From contig JAJCZO010000273.1 of NCBI GenBank assembly GCA_029262355.1, positions 1 to 64,000 on the forward strand: 64,000 bases of DNA, in the 5' to 3' direction. Shown piece after piece: positions 62,091 to 64,000 of the stretch. A program made the translations under genes and the position numbers. Numbering within the stretch: the first letter of the stretch is position 1; every line of letters starts with the position of its first letter. The DNA comes from Deltaproteobacteria bacterium (GTDB taxonomy: Bacteria; Desulfobacterota; Binatia; UBA12015). The notes below the pieces were generated by a model. The model worked only from the letters and a program-made list of their open reading frames with translations. It did no database searches and had not been told where the DNA came from.

Positions 62091-64000
62091 TCAGTCGCAG
62101 GTCTCGCCATCCTCGTAACGATCCGCCCAGACATTGAACGCTTGGGCGTACGTATCCGCGTGCGGGGCCGGGCTCCGGTTGTTCCTCTGGCCATTCCCCG
62201 CCACCGGATCGAATGCCCAGAGCACCAGGTGGTCGGTCACGACGTGGCTGGCGATGCCGGCGAAGCTCCTGCCGCCATTCGTGTTCGGATTGGCGATCGC
62301 AGCAATGACCTCGTCGGGATTCTTGTCGGTCCAGTGCATTCCCACATCCGCGGGAGCGTGCCACACGGGTTGGCCTTCCCCGGGCCACGGAGCTGCCGTG
62401 GAGCCCGAATTGTGGCAAGCGGCGCAATTCGTCCCCGCCTGGAGATCGTGAGAAACCTGGTTGTTGAATCGGGTGACCTCGGTAACGCCCGCGTGACAGT
62501 TTCGGCACCGCGGATGATCGACCACGTCGCGGATGATGTCACACGCATCATCGAAGGACATCTCGACCGGATCGACTCCGCCCGGCAACGTCATCGTTCC
62601 GAAGTAGAAGACCCCTTCGAGCTGCGCCGGGCGGTTGAAGAAGTACGGAAAGCGACTGCACTCGAGATCTCCAGAGATCGTCTTGCAGGCCTCGACGTAC
62701 CAATGCACGGTGGCCCCGAGGTTCGCCGGAATGGGGTCCGACTCCGGCACCGGGAAGCGCAACAGCGGAATTCCTCCAGAACTGCCGGCGGGAATACCTG
62801 AAGTATCGTAGTGCTTGAACATGCCGTCCTCCCACGGGGGGTTCGGCGCGGGGAGAGGGGATGGACCGACCGTGACCCGGTAACTCTCGACCTCGGGATC
62901 CGGGATCAGCGATCCGTCGTCATCCCGAATCATGAGGCTGTACCACGCGAGGTTCGGCGTCCGGTTGGGGGCGGTGTAGCCCGGCGCTGGAGAGCTCAGC
63001 CGCGCGCCTGGAAGCGTGAACCGAATCCTCCGGTTGCCCGAGTATTCGCAGCCGCCGAGATTGCAAGCCAAGACCGCCCAGTAATATCTCTCGCCCCGGT
63101 ACGGCTCCCGGTACGCGAAGCTATCGACCATGAACTTCTTCTGGGCCGCGTTCGCCGGAGGCACCGGGAACAAGTCCTCGCACTCGGGGTCGCTGGTCGA
63201 CGCGCGCAAGCACACGGAGTACGACGTGGTCGCGGGATTTCCGTCGGTCCAACGCAAGGCCGAGAACCCTGGGAACACCGGAATGTCATCCTGAGTCGGG
63301 CTCAACAGCGGCGTGCTCGGTGGCTCCGCGGCCATGTTGAAGGCCACGCTCACCACGTCCGTCTGGCCGTACGCCTGAATCCCCGTGAGAGCCGACATCG
63401 AGAGCGCGTGATCTTCCATCCACCGTTTGGGCACATACCAATAGCCACCGTCGCCCACGCACGGCCCCCACGAGTTTTTGACGACGAAGTAGCCGCCCCC
63501 GGCGGCGGACGGAGTGTTCTTCGGGAGATCCTCGTTACGCACGTAGCCCTCGATCATGGCGACGTGCCACCCGCGCAGCGGATCCCCGCCGCCCTTCTTC
63601 GACTTGTTCTTGCTGATGGGCCGCACCCATCCGTCGTCGGCCCCGTCGAGGAAGCTCTGCGTCACCTGGAACGACGCGACCACGGGCATGCCCAGCGCCA
63701 GGAATATGGGTGCAACGTCGATCGATCGACCCGCGCTCTGCACGTCGAAGAACGTGTTGTAGGCAAGCACCTTGATCTCATCCTTCGACGGCTGAATCTG
63801 GGCGCTGTAGCCACACGTCTTCGCACCCTTCGCGCACAGGTACTGGCCTTGGTGATTCGTCTCCGAGCACGGCCTGTCTTCGTAGCCCACGCACGAGCTC
63901 GAGTAGCCATTGACGACCTCGCCTCTCGGCGTCTGGTACGTGTCCTCGGTTCGTTGAGGAGACAGGTTGTAGGTCCACGCCGACTCCTCGCGGAACTCGT
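62091..64000 (-). CDS. Papain-like cysteine peptidase fused to a diheme cytochrome c domain (5' partial)
   Basis: The frame is open to the right edge, so the N-terminus with the catalytic Cys lies outside. The visible peptidase part has the C1A His block GWHVAMIEGY (His codon near 63564) and the Asn block VVKNSWGPCVGDGGYW (Asn codon at 63474). Middle segments look like fibronectin-III-type strands (repeats near APGYTAPNRTPNLAWYSL and ARTSDPECED-like). The end carries two haem-c sites, CRNCH (62493-62507) and CAACH (62412-62426), in a domain reading NPNTNGGRSFAGIASHVVTD. This resembles the small diheme proteins annotated as isoquinoline 1-oxidoreductase subunits. A periplasmic or cell-surface enzyme is expected. 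Confidence 0.8.
   Translation of the reverse strand, partial: EFREESAWTYNLSPQRTEDTYQTPRGEVVNGYSSSCVGYEDRPCSETNHQGQYLCAKGAKTCGYSAQIQPSKDEIKVLAYNTFFDVQSAGRSIDVAPIFLALGMPVVASFQVTQSFLDGADDGWVRPISKNKSKKGGGDPLRGWHVAMIEGYVRNEDLPKNTPSAAGGGYFVVKNSWGPCVGDGGYWYVPKRWMEDHALSMSALTGIQAYGQTDVVSVAFNMAAEPPSTPLLSPTQDDIPVFPGFSALRWTDGNPATTSYSVCLRASTSDPECEDLFPVPPANAAQKKFMVDSFAYREPYRGERYYWAVLACNLGGCEYSGNRRIRFTLPGARLSSPAPGYTAPNRTPNLAWYSLMIRDDDGSLIPDPEVESYRVTVGPSPLPAPNPPWEDGMFKHYDTSGIPAGSSGGIPLLRFPVPESDPIPANLGATVHWYVEACKTISGDLECSRFPYFFNRPAQLEGVFYFGTMTLPGGVDPVEMSFDDACDIIRDVVDHPRCRNCHAGVTEVTRFNNQVSHDLQAGTNCAACHNSGSTAAPWPGEGQPVWHAPADVGMHWTDKNPDEVIAAIANPNTNGGRSFAGIASHVVTDHLVLWAFDPVAGNGQRNNRSPAPHADTYAQAFNVWADRYEDGETCD

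Noticed and set aside
1-64000. tRNA, rRNA, CRISPR array or insertion sequence
   Set aside because: I saw no cloverleaf with a GTTCGA-type arm, no ribosomal segment, no repeated spacers and no transposase.

Overview
The window is 64 kb of very GC-rich bacterial chromosome with tightly packed genes on both strands and no tRNA, rRNA, CRISPR array or insertion sequence that I can see. A TonB-dependent receptor, a LolA-like outer-membrane protein, several lipoproteins and periplasmic c-type cytochromes indicate a Gram-negative cell. F420-type enzymes, a mycobacterial-style thiolase-like protein, a wax ester/diacylglycerol acyltransferase, a double-length CaiB/BaiF CoA-transferase and a C-terminal exoprotein domain I associate with uncultured deltaproteobacterial genomes suggest a soil or marine 'deltaproteobacterial' lineage such as Candidatus Binatota. 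That placement is inference; no marker gene is present.

Layout. 1-9 kb: the 3' part of an adenylate cyclase/AAA/TPR signalling protein, a LolA-like protein, a minus-strand set (unknown secreted protein, LLM oxidoreductase, enoyl-CoA hydratase) and a metal P1B-ATPase with an SPC motif. 9.1-10 kb: a sparse stretch with an excellent sigma-54-type promoter directly before a 53-codon gene that is followed by overlapping hairpins. 10-15 kb: an SGNH hydrolase overlapping a 43-residue DUF5989-like membrane peptide, a DMT exporter, a small secreted protein and a hybrid histidine kinase. 15-26 kb: a cytochrome c'-like protein, a sulfatase-fold hydrolase and a small lipoprotein, then MgtE, polyphosphate kinase, a TPR lipoprotein, an esterase and a membrane adenylate cyclase. 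25.8-35.9 kb: SDR, MATE, DUF924, NnrU, thiolase-like, two sterol-desaturase-family proteins, a thioesterase, DUF4126 and HAD.

35.9-40.7 kb: a decayed MFS transporter and an amidohydrolase fragment beside an intact amidohydrolase, then a Ddn-like protein, an orphan signal peptide, an SDR and fructose-1,6-bisphosphatase. 41-50 kb: a large secreted M4 metallopeptidase, a PLP enzyme, a membrane protein carrying the Coq4 metal motif, a CehA/McbA-like lipoprotein and a TonB receptor. 50-56.5 kb: a minus-strand lipid set (WS/DGAT, flavin oxidoreductase, SDR) facing a cupin plus ABC-2 exporter operon. 56.5-64 kb: a GT-C-like membrane protein, a deiodinase-like selenoprotein read through an in-frame UGA, a DUF4136 lipoprotein, a tandem CoA-transferase and the 3' part of a papain-like protease fused to a diheme cytochrome domain.

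The strongest observations are the selenoprotein at 58414-59070 (Sec88, with a hairpin 10 nt after the UGA), the protease-cytochrome fusion at the right edge, and the sigma-54-type promoter of the small gene at 9707. Acyl-CoA and lipid enzymes recur throughout, so lipid or hydrocarbon-like substrates probably feed this organism's metabolism.
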